In this document: one piece after another, positions 9,001-16,973 of the stretch
Layout: each line of letters starts with the position of its first letter
Numbering within the stretch: position 1 is the stretch's first letter
Assembly (NCBI RefSeq): GCF_036067295.1
Contig: NZ_CP107954.1
Span: 5,952,001-6,016,000 of the forward strand
DNA from: Kribbella sp. NBC_00382
GTDB lineage: Bacteria > Actinomycetota > Actinomycetes > Propionibacteriales > Kribbellaceae
DNA length: 64,000 nt
Direction of reading: 5' to 3'
Program-made: the position numbers and the translations under genes
The notes under the pieces: model-generated
What the model saw: the letters and a program-made list of their open reading frames with translations, nothing else
Databases searched by the model: none
Told to the model about the DNA's origin: nothing

Positions 9001-10659
9001 GAACAGGCCGCGGTCCGGGATCGTACCGCCGCTGGTCACCGCGAGCCGTTGCGCGCCGGGCCGGCCGGAGATCTCGCCGCTGACCCGGTCGAACACGATC
9101 CGCGGACGCAACTCGGCGAACTCGTCCGACGGGTATCGCCCTGACAGCATGTCCAGCACACCGTCGTACGCCGAGCGCGGCAATGACGCGAACGGGGCGC
9201 AGCGGCGTACCAGTGTGTAGAGCTCGTCCACGTCGATCGTGTCGAGTGCGACGATCGAGACGATTTGCTGGGCCAGCACGTCGAGCGGGTTGGCCGGGAT
9301 GTGCAAGCTCTCGATCAGGCCGTCGCGCATCCGCTGGACCACCACGGCCGTGTCGACCAGGTCGCCGCGGAACTTCGGGAACAGCACGCCACGGGAGACC
9401 GCGCCGACCTGGTGACCGGCGCGACCGACCCGCTGCAGCCCGCTCGCGACCGAGGGCGGCGCCTCGACCTGGATGACCAGATCGACCGCGCCCATGTCGA
9501 TGCCGAGCTCGAGACTGCTGGTCGCCACGACACAAGGCAGCCGCCCCGACTTCAGATCAGTCTCGATCAGAGCTCGCTGCTCCTTGCTGACCGAACCGTG
9601 ATGAGCCCGGGCGATCAGCGGGGGAGCGGCCAATGATGCGCCGGATTGAGCCATCACCTGGGCAGGTGATCCCATCTCGGGCAGTTCGAGCTCAGCGCGC
9701 TCGGCGGCGATCTCGTTGAGCCGGGCGGTGAGTCGCTCTGCCAGCCGCCGGGAGTTGGAGAAGACGATCGTGGACCGGTGCGCCGAGATCAGATCGAAGA
9801 CGTGCTCCTCGACATGCGGCCAGATCGAGGCGTGCCGCGGCGGCCCGGCGGCCGATCCGGAGGTCTCGATCTCGGTGTTCGCCAGCTCGGCCATGTCCTC
9901 GACCGGTACGACGACGCTCAGGTCCCACTGCTTGGTGAACTTCGGCTGGACGATCTTCACGGGCCGCTCGCCGCCGAGGAACCGGGCGACCTCCTCAACC
10001 GGCCGCACGGTCGCGGACAGGCCGATCCGCTGGGCGGGCTTGGGCAGCAGTGCGTCGAGCCGCTCGAGCGTGAGGGCGAGATGCGCACCGCGCTTGGTGC
10101 CGGCGACCGCGTGCACCTCGTCGATGATGATGGTCTCCACGCCGCGCAGCGACTCCCGCGCCTGCGAGGTGAGCAGGAGGAACAGCGACTCGGGGGTGGT
10201 GATCAGTACGTCGGCGGGCTTCGTGGCGAACCGTCTGCGCTCGTTGGCCGGGGTGTCGCCCGAGCGGACCGCGACCTCGACGTCGATCGGTGCCTCGCCC
10301 AACCGCCGCGCGGTCTCCCGGATGCCGATCAGCGGCGCTCGGAGGTTGCGCTCGACGTCGACCGCCAGTGCCTTCATCGGCGACACGTAGAGCACCCGGC
10401 AGCGCAGCTTCGGATCATCCGGCGGTGGGATTGTGGCGAGCCGGTCGAGCGCCCAGAGGAAGGCCGCCAGCGTCTTGCCGGAACCCGTCGGGGCGACCAC
10501 CAGCGCGTCCCGGCCCGCTGTGATCGCGTCCCACGCCTCGAGCTGGGCCGGGGTGGCCGCCTCGAAGACGTCGTCGAACCACGCCCGGGTCGCGGGCGAG
10601 AATCGGCTCAACGCGCTGGATTTCTGCACGATGCCCATCTTGCCCGGCCGCTCCGACAT
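6049..10659 (-). CDS. lhr: Large DNA helicase Lhr
   Basis: Lhr is a large superfamily 2 ATP-dependent 3'-5' DNA translocase/helicase tied to DNA repair. Visible motifs are Walker A APTGSGKTLAAF, a DEVH box (IIIDEVHAV), motif III LSATV, and late motifs HHGSVSKEQR, SSLELGIDMG and QRVGRAGHQ. The ~1,536-residue length matches full-length Lhr with its large C-terminal domain; a charged Arg/Pro-rich linker lies near residue 1,270. I start at the ATG beginning MSERPGKMGIVQ because the helicase domain begins soon after. The frame stays open further upstream into the neighbouring divergent gene, but that part does not resemble Lhr. Only ~55 bases separate it from the divergent LppM-like gene. Confidence 0.93.
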   Translation of the reverse strand: MSERPGKMGIVQKSSALSRFSPATRAWFDDVFEAATPAQLEAWDAITAGRDALVVAPTGSGKTLAAFLWALDRLATIPPPDDPKLRCRVLYVSPMKALAVDVERNLRAPLIGIRETARRLGEAPIDVEVAVRSGDTPANERRRFATKPADVLITTPESLFLLLTSQARESLRGVETIIIDEVHAVAGTKRGAHLALTLERLDALLPKPAQRIGLSATVRPVEEVARFLGGERPVKIVQPKFTKQWDLSVVVPVEDMAELANTEIETSGSAAGPPRHASIWPHVEEHVFDLISAHRSTIVFSNSRRLAERLTARLNEIAAERAELELPEMGSPAQVMAQSGASLAAPPLIARAHHGSVSKEQRALIETDLKSGRLPCVVATSSLELGIDMGAVDLVIQVEAPPSVASGLQRVGRAGHQVGAVSRGVLFPKFRGDLVDTAVVVQRMRDGLIESLHIPANPLDVLAQQIVSIVALDTIDVDELYTLVRRCAPFASLPRSAYDGVLDMLSGRYPSDEFAELRPRIVFDRVSGEISGRPGAQRLAVTSGGTIPDRGLFGVFLVGESTNHRVGELDEEMVYESRVGDVFTLGASSWRIEDITHDRVLVSPAPGQPGRLPFWKGDAVGRPAELGAATGAFVRTMAALPPAKAVKRARDAGLDEYAANNLVAYLGEQREATSRVPDDITIVVERFRDELGDWRVCIHSPYGGQVHGPWALAIAARLRERYGMDAQSVSGDDGIVLRLPETDEPPPGADLVLFDAAEIEDLVTNEVGGSALFAARFRECAARALLLPRRNPGKRSPLWQQRQKSAQLLSVASKYGSFPIVLETLREVLQDVYDLNALKDLLTGISERRISVVEVETPEASPFAKSLLFGYVGAFMYEGDTPLAEKRAAALALDQSLLSELLGRTELRELLDAEVVLRTEAELQRLAEDRRARNGEGLFDVLRLIGPLSLSEASQRCVDGSDAEAWLTELAAARRVVRVRIAGEHRWAVVEDVARLRDALGVPLPPGIAEAHAESVADPMGDLVSRYARTHGPFRAIDLATNLGIGVAVVSDTLRRLAAAGRVVEGEFLPGGIAMEWCDSDILRLLRRRSLAALRKEVEPVDPSALARFLPAWQGITSSRGRGYDVLLGAVEQLAGCAVPASALESIVLPSRVPGYQPSMLDELTATGEIVWAGSGSLPGTDGWVSLHLADNCDLTLPDPDPSFEVGETHQAVLDALAGGGAFFFRQLSDAVGAAAGVVDDETLVGILWDLVWAGHLTNDTLAPVRSLVGGGRGTHRTRRTAPRARPGRALRPGRPAMPARSGPPTAGGRWSLLPERNEDATRRAHAAAETLLDRYGIVTRGSVITERTPGGFAAVYKVLSAFEESGRCRRGYFVAGLGAAQFALPGAVDRLRAMAELPTGGSSSGSRAKEEPAARAVVLAASDPANPYGAALPWPERENAGGHRPGRKAGALVMLVDGRLIVYVERGGRTVLSFTEDPELLQPAVDALALAIRDGHLGKLSVETADGEQVRHTAFGDALAKAGFHATPRGLRLRA

Positions 10660-10714
10660 TTTCCGGTCGGACCTTGACCGCGGGCTGTCCCCGGCTTCTG
10701 GAATGATCGTCGGC

Positions 10715-11872
10715 ATGAAGAACCGCGTGCGCCTCGCGCTCGTCATCATCGCCTGCCTGGTCGGCCTGACCGGCTGCGTGAAGCTCGATGGCGACCTCAA
10801 GGTCAACTCCAACGAGACCGTCTCCGGCAGCATCAAGATCGGCATCGACAAGCAGCTGGCCAACTCCAGTGGCCAGTCCCTCGACCAGATCCGGGACGCC
10901 GTCACGAAGGGCCTCGAGCAGACCGCCACCGAGGGGGTCAACTGCAAATCCTTCGAGGACGACAAATACCTCGGCTCGGACTGCTCGTTCGACAACGTGC
11001 CGTTCCGCGAGATGGGTCAGTCGACCGATGAGGGGGTCGGGTTCCGCAAAGAGGGCGACAAGTTCTTCGTCTCGGTCAAGGACCTGGGCCTGGGCAGCAA
11101 CACGGGTGGCATCACGCCGGTGGTGAACTTCAAGATCACCATGCCGGGCAAGATCCTCGAGCACGACTCGGGCGCCAAGGTCAGCGGCCGCACGGCGACG
11201 TACGACAGCCTCGACAAGCTGGGCAAGGTGTCGCTGACGTCCGAGGCGGGCAGCAGCTTCCCGGCCTGGGCGCTGATCCTGATCATCGTGCTCCTGCTGC
11301 TCGGCGGCGGTGCCGTGGCCTTCTTCGTACTGCGTGGTCGCAAGGCCAAGACGCAGCAATACGGCCAGTACGGGCAGTACCCGGGTCAGCCGCAGGGGCA
11401 GTGGGGTCCCCAGTACGGCGGCCAGCCGGGGGCGCCTGGTCAGTACGGTCCTCCTCCCGGCCAGCCTGGCTATGGGCAGCCAGGTCAGCCTGGTCCGTAC
11501 GGGCAGGGCCAACAGGGGCCGTACGGTCAGCCGGGGCAGCCGCCGCAGCAGTACGGACAGCCTGGTCCGGGGCAGTACCCTGGGCAGCCGCAGCCTCCGC
11601 AGCAGGGTCAGCCCGGCCAGTGGGGACCGCAGCAACAGCCGCCGCAGCAGGGCCAGGGTGGTTGGGGTCAGCCGCCTCAGGGACCGCCTGCTCCAGGTCA
11701 GCCTCCGCAGGGGCAACCGCCGCAGGGCCAGCCTCCGCAAGGGCGGCCGCCGCAAGGACAGCCCCCGCAGGGACAGCCGCCTCAGCAGGGTCAAGGTGGT
11801 TGGGGTCAGCCGCCGCAGCAGGGCGGACAGCAAGGTGGCTGGAACCGGCCGCCGGACAACGATGGGCAGTAA
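10715..11872 (+). CDS. LppM-family lipoprotein with long Gln/Pro/Gly tail
   Basis: The N-terminus MKNRVRLALVIIACLVGLTGC is a lipoprotein signal ending in a good lipobox (LTGC). The extracytoplasmic domain of about 170 residues (VKLDGDLKVNSNETVSGSI onward) matches the LppM domain family, first described for a Mycobacterium tuberculosis lipoprotein affecting phagosome maturation and envelope. A transmembrane helix follows near residues 185-210 (WALILIIVLLLLGGGAV), then about 165 residues of Gln/Pro/Gly/Tyr-rich low complexity. The protein would therefore be anchored twice, with the tail inside the cell. The ATG at 10715 is favoured over 10703 because it gives a compact signal peptide. It is divergent from lhr and overlaps the next start by one base. 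Confidence 0.82.
   Translation: MKNRVRLALVIIACLVGLTGCVKLDGDLKVNSNETVSGSIKIGIDKQLANSSGQSLDQIRDAVTKGLEQTATEGVNCKSFEDDKYLGSDCSFDNVPFREMGQSTDEGVGFRKEGDKFFVSVKDLGLGSNTGGITPVVNFKITMPGKILEHDSGAKVSGRTATYDSLDKLGKVSLTSEAGSSFPAWALILIIVLLLLGGGAVAFFVLRGRKAKTQQYGQYGQYPGQPQGQWGPQYGGQPGAPGQYGPPPGQPGYGQPGQPGPYGQGQQGPYGQPGQPPQQYGQPGPGQYPGQPQPPQQGQPGQWGPQQQPPQQGQGGWGQPPQGPPAPGQPPQGQPPQGQPPQGRPPQGQPPQGQPPQQGQGGWGQPPQQGGQQGGWNRPPDNDGQ
11355..11866 (+). repeat. Low-complexity GQPGQ/QPPQGQ coding repeats
   Basis: Within the C-terminal third of the LppM-like gene, short imperfect tandem units encode YGQYGQYPGQPQ, then GQPGQPG types, then QPPQGQPPQG types. The DNA is dominated by repeats such as CAGCCGCCGCAG and CAGCCTCCGCAGGG. 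Such tracts are prone to length variation between strains. Confidence 0.8.
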
Positions 11873-12066
11873 TGAGACTGACGGAGTTCTGGACCCGGAT
11901 GGACAGCCATCTGGGTCCTGCCTACTCGCGAACCTGGGCTGAGACCCAGGCGCTGAGCGGGCTCGGCGGCCGCACGGTCGACGAGGCCCTCGCCGACGGC
12001 GAGGCCGCCAGAGAGGTCTGGCGCGCCGTCTGGGCGCACCTCCAACTCCCGCCCAGCGAGCGCTAG
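11872..12066 (+). CDS. DUF3046 family small protein
   Basis: A 64-residue soluble protein (MRLTEFWTRMDSHLGPAYS, ending LQLPPSER) that matches the DUF3046 family, found almost only in actinobacteria and usually beside recA-recX. Its ATG overlaps the TAA stop of the LppM-like gene (TAATG), suggesting coupled translation. Tryptophans at WTRM, TWAE and VWRAVWAHL are characteristic. No biochemical role is established. Its position upstream of recA fits the usual neighbourhood, although two minus-strand genes intervene here. Confidence 0.85.
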   Translation: MRLTEFWTRMDSHLGPAYSRTWAETQALSGLGGRTVDEALADGEAAREVWRAVWAHLQLPPSER

Positions 12067-12131
12067 CCCGGTAACAACTTCCGCCGGGCCAGCTCCAGCT
12101 CCTGCCGGCAGTGGGGCAGGCGGCAGTGGGG

Positions 12132-12695
12132 TCAGGCGGTCCAGTCGGTCCGTGCGGCCCAGTCCTCGGCCGGCAGGTAGATCAGGTCGCAGACCGGGTC
12201 CTTCAGATCGGCGTACTCGCCGACGGACTCCAGCGGCAGGGTCGCAGCGCGCCGCTTGAACTCGCCGTACGCCGCAGCTGTGTCCGGGTGTGCGCGCAGA
12301 TAGTCCCTGAACAGCAACGCGTACCGCTGGTTAGCGCGGCCGGTCACGCGCAGGTGCAGGTTCACCCGGCGGCGGTACAGGGGCTCGACCACGAGTCTCT
12401 TGACCCACTGGAACTCGTCCTTGGGTAGCCCGGGCACCGGGTGGTCGCGGCGAGGCGGCCTGGCCTCCCAGTCAGCCGCGGCCAGAAGCTGCACGGCGTC
12501 ATCCAGCTCGGACTCGGCAGCGACCGACGCCTGGATGTCCAGGATGTCCTTGGCCGCCAGACCCGGCACAGAGGTCGAGCCGATGTGGTCCACCCGCACG
12601 ACCTTGTCGCCGAGGATGTTGGTGATCACCTGAGCCGTCTTGTCGAACTGCGCAGCCCAGGTCGGATCCGGATTGACGATGGCGATCGCGCTCAT
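12132..12695 (-). CDS. GrpB family protein (first copy)
   Basis: A GrpB/UPF0157 protein of about 187 residues, a family related to nucleotidyltransferases, with no proven function. Typical features are the N-terminal NPDPTWAAQF, the core DHIGSTSVPGLAAKDILDI (nucleotidyltransferase-like GS motif with an acidic residue) and NLHLRVTGRANQRYALLFRDYL. The start is uncertain by four codons; I use the ATG giving MSAIAIV, with ATG 12707 as the alternative, and neither has a clear ribosome site. A second GrpB gene lies in this window at 17.8 kb, and the two proteins share the same core motifs while differing considerably elsewhere. Confidence 0.85.
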   Translation of the reverse strand: MSAIAIVNPDPTWAAQFDKTAQVITNILGDKVVRVDHIGSTSVPGLAAKDILDIQASVAAESELDDAVQLLAAADWEARPPRRDHPVPGLPKDEFQWVKRLVVEPLYRRRVNLHLRVTGRANQRYALLFRDYLRAHPDTAAAYGEFKRRAATLPLESVGEYADLKDPVCDLIYLPAEDWAARTDWTA

Positions 12696-12755
12696 GAGGT
12701 GAATCATTGCAGCGACGTGGTGGCACAGACAGTCCTTATTCGGCAGGCGGCACCC

Positions 12756-13550
12756 TCATTCGACGGGCTTCACCCGGAACGCGCTGGTGCTGAGCAGCTC
12801 GGCAGCGGCGTACGCGGCCCGGCGGATGCCCTTGCGTTCGTCGAAGAATCCGCCGACCACGCCGACGGCCGGGAGCTTGCCGAGCATCCTGGCGCTGATA
12901 CTGCCGCGTGGGCGGTCCTCGAACACCTCTCCGAGCCCGCCGAGGAGCTTGCTGATCCGCCAGACGAGGCGGACACCCTTGCGCAGTCCGCCCTCTTCCG
13001 AGTCGTCGCCCAGCCCCAGTTGCACCGCGACGTCCTTGCCGGCCGTGGTCGGGTCGTCGTAGCGGAGTACGTCGTCCAGGGTGATCGGACGCGCGGTGAG
13101 CACTCGGGCCATCACTGCGGTCCGGTCCGCATGCGCGTCGACGCCGTACTCGCGGCAGACCGCACCGATCACCATGGCCTGTACGGAGGCGCCGAGGGTG
13201 TCCTTGATCGGCAGGGCGTCCGCAGCGGCGCCACTGAGCCGGGGGAGACCCGCCACCACGGCAGCGAATCCGCCGAGCCGCTCCACCCACCAGTCGCAGC
13301 GCTTGGCCAGCGGCAGCGTCGGCCACTCGGCGTGTCCGGGCACCTTCATCCGCAGCAGCCGGTCGACCGCGAGGATCAGGCCCTTCTCGGCCAGGTTGGG
13401 TTGCTCCTGGGCGGAGTACTCGGTCAGGATGCCCCGGATGCCGAACGGGTCCTGGGTGCGGAGCGCGTCGAGAACCGAGTCGATGCCGAACTCGACCCGG
13501 CTGAGGGCGAGCACGACGGCGGAGTCGGGGACGTCAGGGCGGTCGGTCAC
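12756..13550 (-). CDS. Hypothetical protein upstream of recA
   Basis: I do not recognise a family. The 264-residue product is soluble with mixed composition, containing VEFGIDSVLDALRTQDPFG, a glycine-rich GGFAAVVAGLPRLSG stretch and a C-terminal GVVGGFFDERKGIRRAAY. No signal peptide or clear membrane helix is evident, though several short hydrophobic Gly/Ala-rich segments could associate with a membrane. It is divergent from recA with 250 bases between, and the SOS box at the recA promoter lies 69 bases upstream of its start, so co-regulation is possible but unproven. Confidence 0.7.
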   Translation of the reverse strand: MTDRPDVPDSAVVLALSRVEFGIDSVLDALRTQDPFGIRGILTEYSAQEQPNLAEKGLILAVDRLLRMKVPGHAEWPTLPLAKRCDWWVERLGGFAAVVAGLPRLSGAAADALPIKDTLGASVQAMVIGAVCREYGVDAHADRTAVMARVLTARPITLDDVLRYDDPTTAGKDVAVQLGLGDDSEEGGLRKGVRLVWRISKLLGGLGEVFEDRPRGSISARMLGKLPAVGVVGGFFDERKGIRRAAYAAAELLSTSAFRVKPVE

Positions 13551-13611
13551 GTCCGCCAGGGTAGGGACTGGGCGGGCCGGCCACGATCTCCGGGGTCCAT
13601 CGGCGTGTCAG

Positions 13612-13642
13612 TTGTGATTCGAACAGGTGTTCGGGCTATTTT
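13612..13642 (+). promoter_or_regulatory. Probable recA promoter with SOS box in the spacer
   Basis: TTGTGA (13612-13617) and TATTTT (13637-13642) make a plausible -35/-10 pair with a 19-base spacer. The LexA box fills that spacer, the geometry expected for repression. The mRNA leader to recA would be about 150 bases. Promoter assignment is by pattern only. Confidence 0.5.
13619..13633 (+). promoter_or_regulatory. LexA/SOS box at recA
   Basis: TCGAACAGGTGTTCG matches the TCGAAC-N4-GTTCGA LexA operator in all but the last base. Also a full match to the CGAACRNRYGTTCG form. Expected for recA autoregulation by the SOS response. Confidence 0.85.
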
Positions 13643-13800
13643 GTGCCGTACGAGTTCCGCGGATCGGCCGGGTTTGTCCACAGATTCTCTCCGGCACCGA
13701 AAACTGTCCGTCGGAACCCATACCGTCTCTGGCGACAACGAATTTCCTCCGGGCAGCTGTGACAGCGGCCCCGATAGTAGATGGGTTAGGTGGCAGTCAC

Positions 13801-14877
13801 ATGGCTGGTGCAGCGGCGAAGGATGACCGCAAGGTCGCGGATCGCGAGAAGGCGCTGGCGACCGCGCTGACGCAGATCGAGCGGAACTGCGGCAAGGGTG
13901 CGGTGATGCGCCTGGGCGATCAGGAGCGGGCGAAGATCGAGGTCATTCCGACCGGGTCGATCGCGCTCGACATCGCGCTCGGGATCGGCGGCCTGCCGCG
14001 CGGTCGTGTGGTGGAGATCTACGGCCCGGAATCCTCCGGTAAGACGACGGTCGCACTGCACGCGGTGGCGAACGCGCAGCGGGCCGGCGGGATCGCGGCG
14101 TTCATCGACGCGGAGCACGCGCTCGACCCGGACTACGCGCAGAAGCTGGGCGTCGACACCGACGCCCTGCTGGTCTCGCAGCCGGACTCCGGTGAGCAGG
14201 CGCTGGAGATCGCCGACATGCTGATCCGCTCCGGCGCGATCGACATCGTCGTGATCGACTCGGTGGCCGCGCTGGTGCCCCGGGCCGAGATCGAGGGCGA
14301 GATGGGTGACAGCCACGTCGGTCTGCAGGCCCGGCTGATGAGCCAGGCGCTGCGGAAGATGACCGGTGCGGTCAGCGGGACCAACACCACCGCGATCTTC
14401 ATCAACCAGCTCCGCGAGAAGATCGGCGTCATGTTCGGCTCCCCGGAGACGACGACCGGTGGTAAGGCGCTGAAGTTCTACGCCTCGGTCCGGCTGGACG
14501 TCCGCCGGATCGAGTCGCTGAAGGACGGCACCGACTTCGTCGGTAACCGGACCCGGGTCAAGGTCGTGAAGAACAAGGTGGCCCCGCCGTTCAAGCAGGC
14601 CGAGTTCGACATCATCTACGGCCTGGGCATCAGCCGTGAGGGCAGCCTGCTGGACCTCGGGGTGGAGCAGGGCTTCGTCCGCAAGGCCGGCGCCTGGTTC
14701 ACCTACGAGAGCGATCAACTCGGTCAGGGCCGGGAGAACGCGCGGAACTTCCTGCGCGACAACCCGGATCTGGCCAACGAGCTGGAGAAGAAGATCAAGG
14801 ACAAGATGGGCATCGGGGTGGCAGCGGAAGCACCGGCCGACGCCAAGGCTGCGGCCGAGGTCGATGTCGACTTCTGA
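13801..14877 (+). CDS. recA: Recombinase RecA
   Basis: The central recombinase for homologous recombination and the co-protease for LexA cleavage. The 358-residue protein begins with the actinobacterial pattern ending [20 protein letters not shown]. It has Walker [10 protein letters not shown], Walker [12 protein letters not shown], the L1/L2 DNA-binding loop regions around [12 protein letters not shown] and [19 protein letters not shown], and a charged C-terminal tail. There is no intein, unlike some mycobacterial RecA. The ATG at 13801 agrees with the family start, with a weak AGGTGG ribosome site before it. recX overlaps its 3' end. Confidence 0.98.
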   Translation: MAGAAAKDDRKVADREKALATALTQIERNCGKGAVMRLGDQERAKIEVIPTGSIALDIALGIGGLPRGRVVEIYGPESSGKTTVALHAVANAQRAGGIAAFIDAEHALDPDYAQKLGVDTDALLVSQPDSGEQALEIADMLIRSGAIDIVVIDSVAALVPRAEIEGEMGDSHVGLQARLMSQALRKMTGAVSGTNTTAIFINQLREKIGVMFGSPETTTGGKALKFYASVRLDVRRIESLKDGTDFVGNRTRVKVVKNKVAPPFKQAEFDIIYGLGISREGSLLDLGVEQGFVRKAGAWFTYESDQLGQGRENARNFLRDNPDLANELEKKIKDKMGIGVAAEAPADAKAAAEVDVDF

Positions 14878-16096
14878 TCACAGCTCGTCTCCCGGCGACG
14901 ATCGTCCGGGCAGCTCCGGGCCGGCCAGTTCCAGGGGCCTGCCGGAGTTGCCCGCGGGAGTTCGCCGGGGACTAGCGGGTATCACCCCGCCGAAACAGGC
15001 GCCGGTGAGTCCCGACCCAGAGGTGGAACGAGTTCCGGTCCGCCCCCTCCCGTGGTCCCTGGAGGAGAAGACCGGAGCACCCAAGAAGCGCTCCACCCGA
15101 TCCAGCAAGTCGGCTCGTACTGCCTCTGGAAAGTCTGGCCGTGCAGCCTTCGGCGACTCCGACCGTGTCAGGGCCGGCCGAATCGGCGGGAGTCGCTCGT
15201 CCGATGACGGCGCCTTCGACGCGTTCGAGGGGCAAGTGGACGGCATGCCGGACTGGGCCGTCGGCGAGCCTGGTACCACTGCGTCAACCGGCGCTACTCG
15301 CTCAGCAATCGGCAGTACCTCAGCTGCCGACGGCACGTCAGCTGCCGACGGCATCTCAGCTACCGGGAGCACCTCGGTTGCCAGCGGCTCTCCTGCTCTG
15401 CCCGGGGTCGACGGGGCAGGCGGTGTCGGTGTGGGGCCGTTTGAGGGTGCGAGTGATGATGCGGCGGCCGGGGCTGGTGCTGGGTTGTCGACTGGCGGTG
15501 GTCGGCGGCGATCTGGGATGCGGGGGAGCCGGAAGTTCGGGGGGAGGCGTCCGAGTGAGGTTGCGGATGCCGAGGTTGATGAGTTCGCGGATCCGCATTC
15601 GACGGCGCGGACGATCTTGCTCGACAAGCTGAGCGGGCAGCCGCGGACCCGGGCCGAGCTGGCCGATCTGCTGGCGGAGCGGGAGATTCCCGACGAGGTG
15701 GCGGGCGAGGTGCTCGACCGGTTCACCGAGGTCGGGCTGATCGACGACGCTGCTTTCGCCAACGCCTGGGTCGAATCACGCCATCGCGGCCGCGGTCTGG
15801 GCAAGCGCGCGCTCGCCCAGGAGCTTCGCCGCCGTGGAGTCGACGACGAACTGGCTCGCGACGCCATCGAAGAGATCGAGCCCGACCAGGAAGAAGCCAC
15901 CGCGCGCGCCCTGGTCCGCAAGAAGCTCCGCTCGATGCGCTCCCTCGAACGCCAGGTCGCCATGCGCCGCCTCATCGGCATGCTCGCCCGCAAGGGCTAC
16001 TCAGGCGCCCTGGCCATGACCGTCGTCAAACAAGAACTAGCCGCCTCCGACGAAGAACTCCCCCTCCTCAACGACTCCGGCCTAGAAGCCGACTAG
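14864..16096 (+). CDS. recX: Recombination regulator RecX with long disordered N-terminal extension
   Basis: RecX inhibits or tunes RecA filaments. The conserved three-helix repeats occupy only the C-terminal ~165 residues, from about 245: [20 protein letters not shown], then [34 protein letters not shown] and [16 protein letters not shown]. The preceding ~240 residues are Ser/Gly/Ala-rich and apparently disordered, with short degenerate repeats of the [11 protein letters not shown] type. The ATG lies inside the recA end, overlapping by 14 bases, as in other actinobacteria where recX is coupled to recA. Later starts are possible but would lose coupling. Confidence 0.88.
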   Translation: MSTSDHSSSPGDDRPGSSGPASSRGLPELPAGVRRGLAGITPPKQAPVSPDPEVERVPVRPLPWSLEEKTGAPKKRSTRSSKSARTASGKSGRAAFGDSDRVRAGRIGGSRSSDDGAFDAFEGQVDGMPDWAVGEPGTTASTGATRSAIGSTSAADGTSAADGISATGSTSVASGSPALPGVDGAGGVGVGPFEGASDDAAAGAGAGLSTGGGRRRSGMRGSRKFGGRRPSEVADAEVDEFADPHSTARTILLDKLSGQPRTRAELADLLAEREIPDEVAGEVLDRFTEVGLIDDAAFANAWVESRHRGRGLGKRALAQELRRRGVDDELARDAIEEIEPDQEEATARALVRKKLRSMRSLERQVAMRRLIGMLARKGYSGALAMTVVKQELAASDEELPLLNDSGLEAD

Positions 16097-16245
16097 CAGT
16101 CGCCCGCGCGATTCGTCCCCGTGGATGGCCAGGTGCGGATCGCAGCCGGGCAGCCTCGCAGTATGACGGTGACCCAGCGGTGTGGGTGGCCGGGGCGTCC
16201 GAGGTCGATCCCGTAGGCGGTGAACGGACGATCGCTGGAGGTGTT

Positions 16246-16920
16246 GTGAAGGCGGAGAACTGGAGGACCGCGACGTTTGCTGGTCATCGGCTCCGGTATG
16301 CGGTGATGGGGAGCGGTCCGGCGGTGGTGCTACCGAAGAAGGACCGCGGCTCCTATGTTCCGTTCGAGCGACTCTCCGGCCAGTACACGATGGTGCAGAT
16401 CGAGCCGCTCAGGTTCGGCCGGAGCGACCGCCCAGACCCCTATCCATCGGTCGGCATCCACGAGCAAATCCTTGCGGTGTGCGACCAAGAAGCCATCCCC
16501 GAGTTCGCGGTGTGGGGCTTCTCGCAGGGTGGCGCCATGGCGTGCGCGATCGCTCAAGCAACCCCGCGAGCCCGCCTGGTGGTGTGCGGTGGGTTCAACG
16601 TGCTGCGGGGCATGTCCGACGCGTGGCTTGCCCGGATGAACCGGGAGCTTCGGATCCCGGTCGGCAGCCGAGCATTCTGGAGTTGGTTCCATCGCTACGA
16701 CTGGCATGCGGAGCTTCGCCGGATGGCAGTACCGAAGCTGATGTACTGGGGCACGCTGGATGCGCAACGAGTCTCGCTGAAGGACCAGTACATCCTTCAG
16801 GGGCTCGGGATCGAAGTCTTTGAGTTCGCCGGTCTTGACCACGGCGGCTGTGGCTTCGGTGATCCGGGAAGCCCTGCGACCGACTTGGTGGCCGACTGGC
16901 TGCAGCGCCATGGATGGTGA
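16246..16920 (+). CDS. Alpha/beta hydrolase
   Basis: A 224-residue alpha/beta-hydrolase fold protein. The nucleophile elbow is GFSQGG with serine as likely nucleophile. The late strand KLMYWGTLDAQRV may supply the acid, and FAGLDHGGCGF contains the probable catalytic histidine. The substrate cannot be inferred. The GTG start is preceded by GGAGG at a short spacing, which makes it more likely than the upstream GTG at 16180. It stands alone between recX and a minus-strand gene, and the ~150 bases before it hold nothing obvious. Confidence 0.8.
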   Translation: MKAENWRTATFAGHRLRYAVMGSGPAVVLPKKDRGSYVPFERLSGQYTMVQIEPLRFGRSDRPDPYPSVGIHEQILAVCDQEAIPEFAVWGFSQGGAMACAIAQATPRARLVVCGGFNVLRGMSDAWLARMNRELRIPVGSRAFWSWFHRYDWHAELRRMAVPKLMYWGTLDAQRVSLKDQYILQGLGIEVFEFAGLDHGGCGFGDPGSPATDLVADWLQRHGW

Positions 16921-16973
16921 CCTGCGCGGCGAGGATGGTGACCTGCGCGGCGATCCAGTCGGGGGACGGCGAG

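Noticed and set aside
10660-10995. Longer N-terminus for Lhr
   Set aside because: The extra residues would overlap the divergent LppM-like gene and show no helicase similarity.
14636-14863. Extended recX start inside recA
   Set aside because: The frame is open upstream only as a shadow of recA; the ATG at 14864 gives the usual short overlap.
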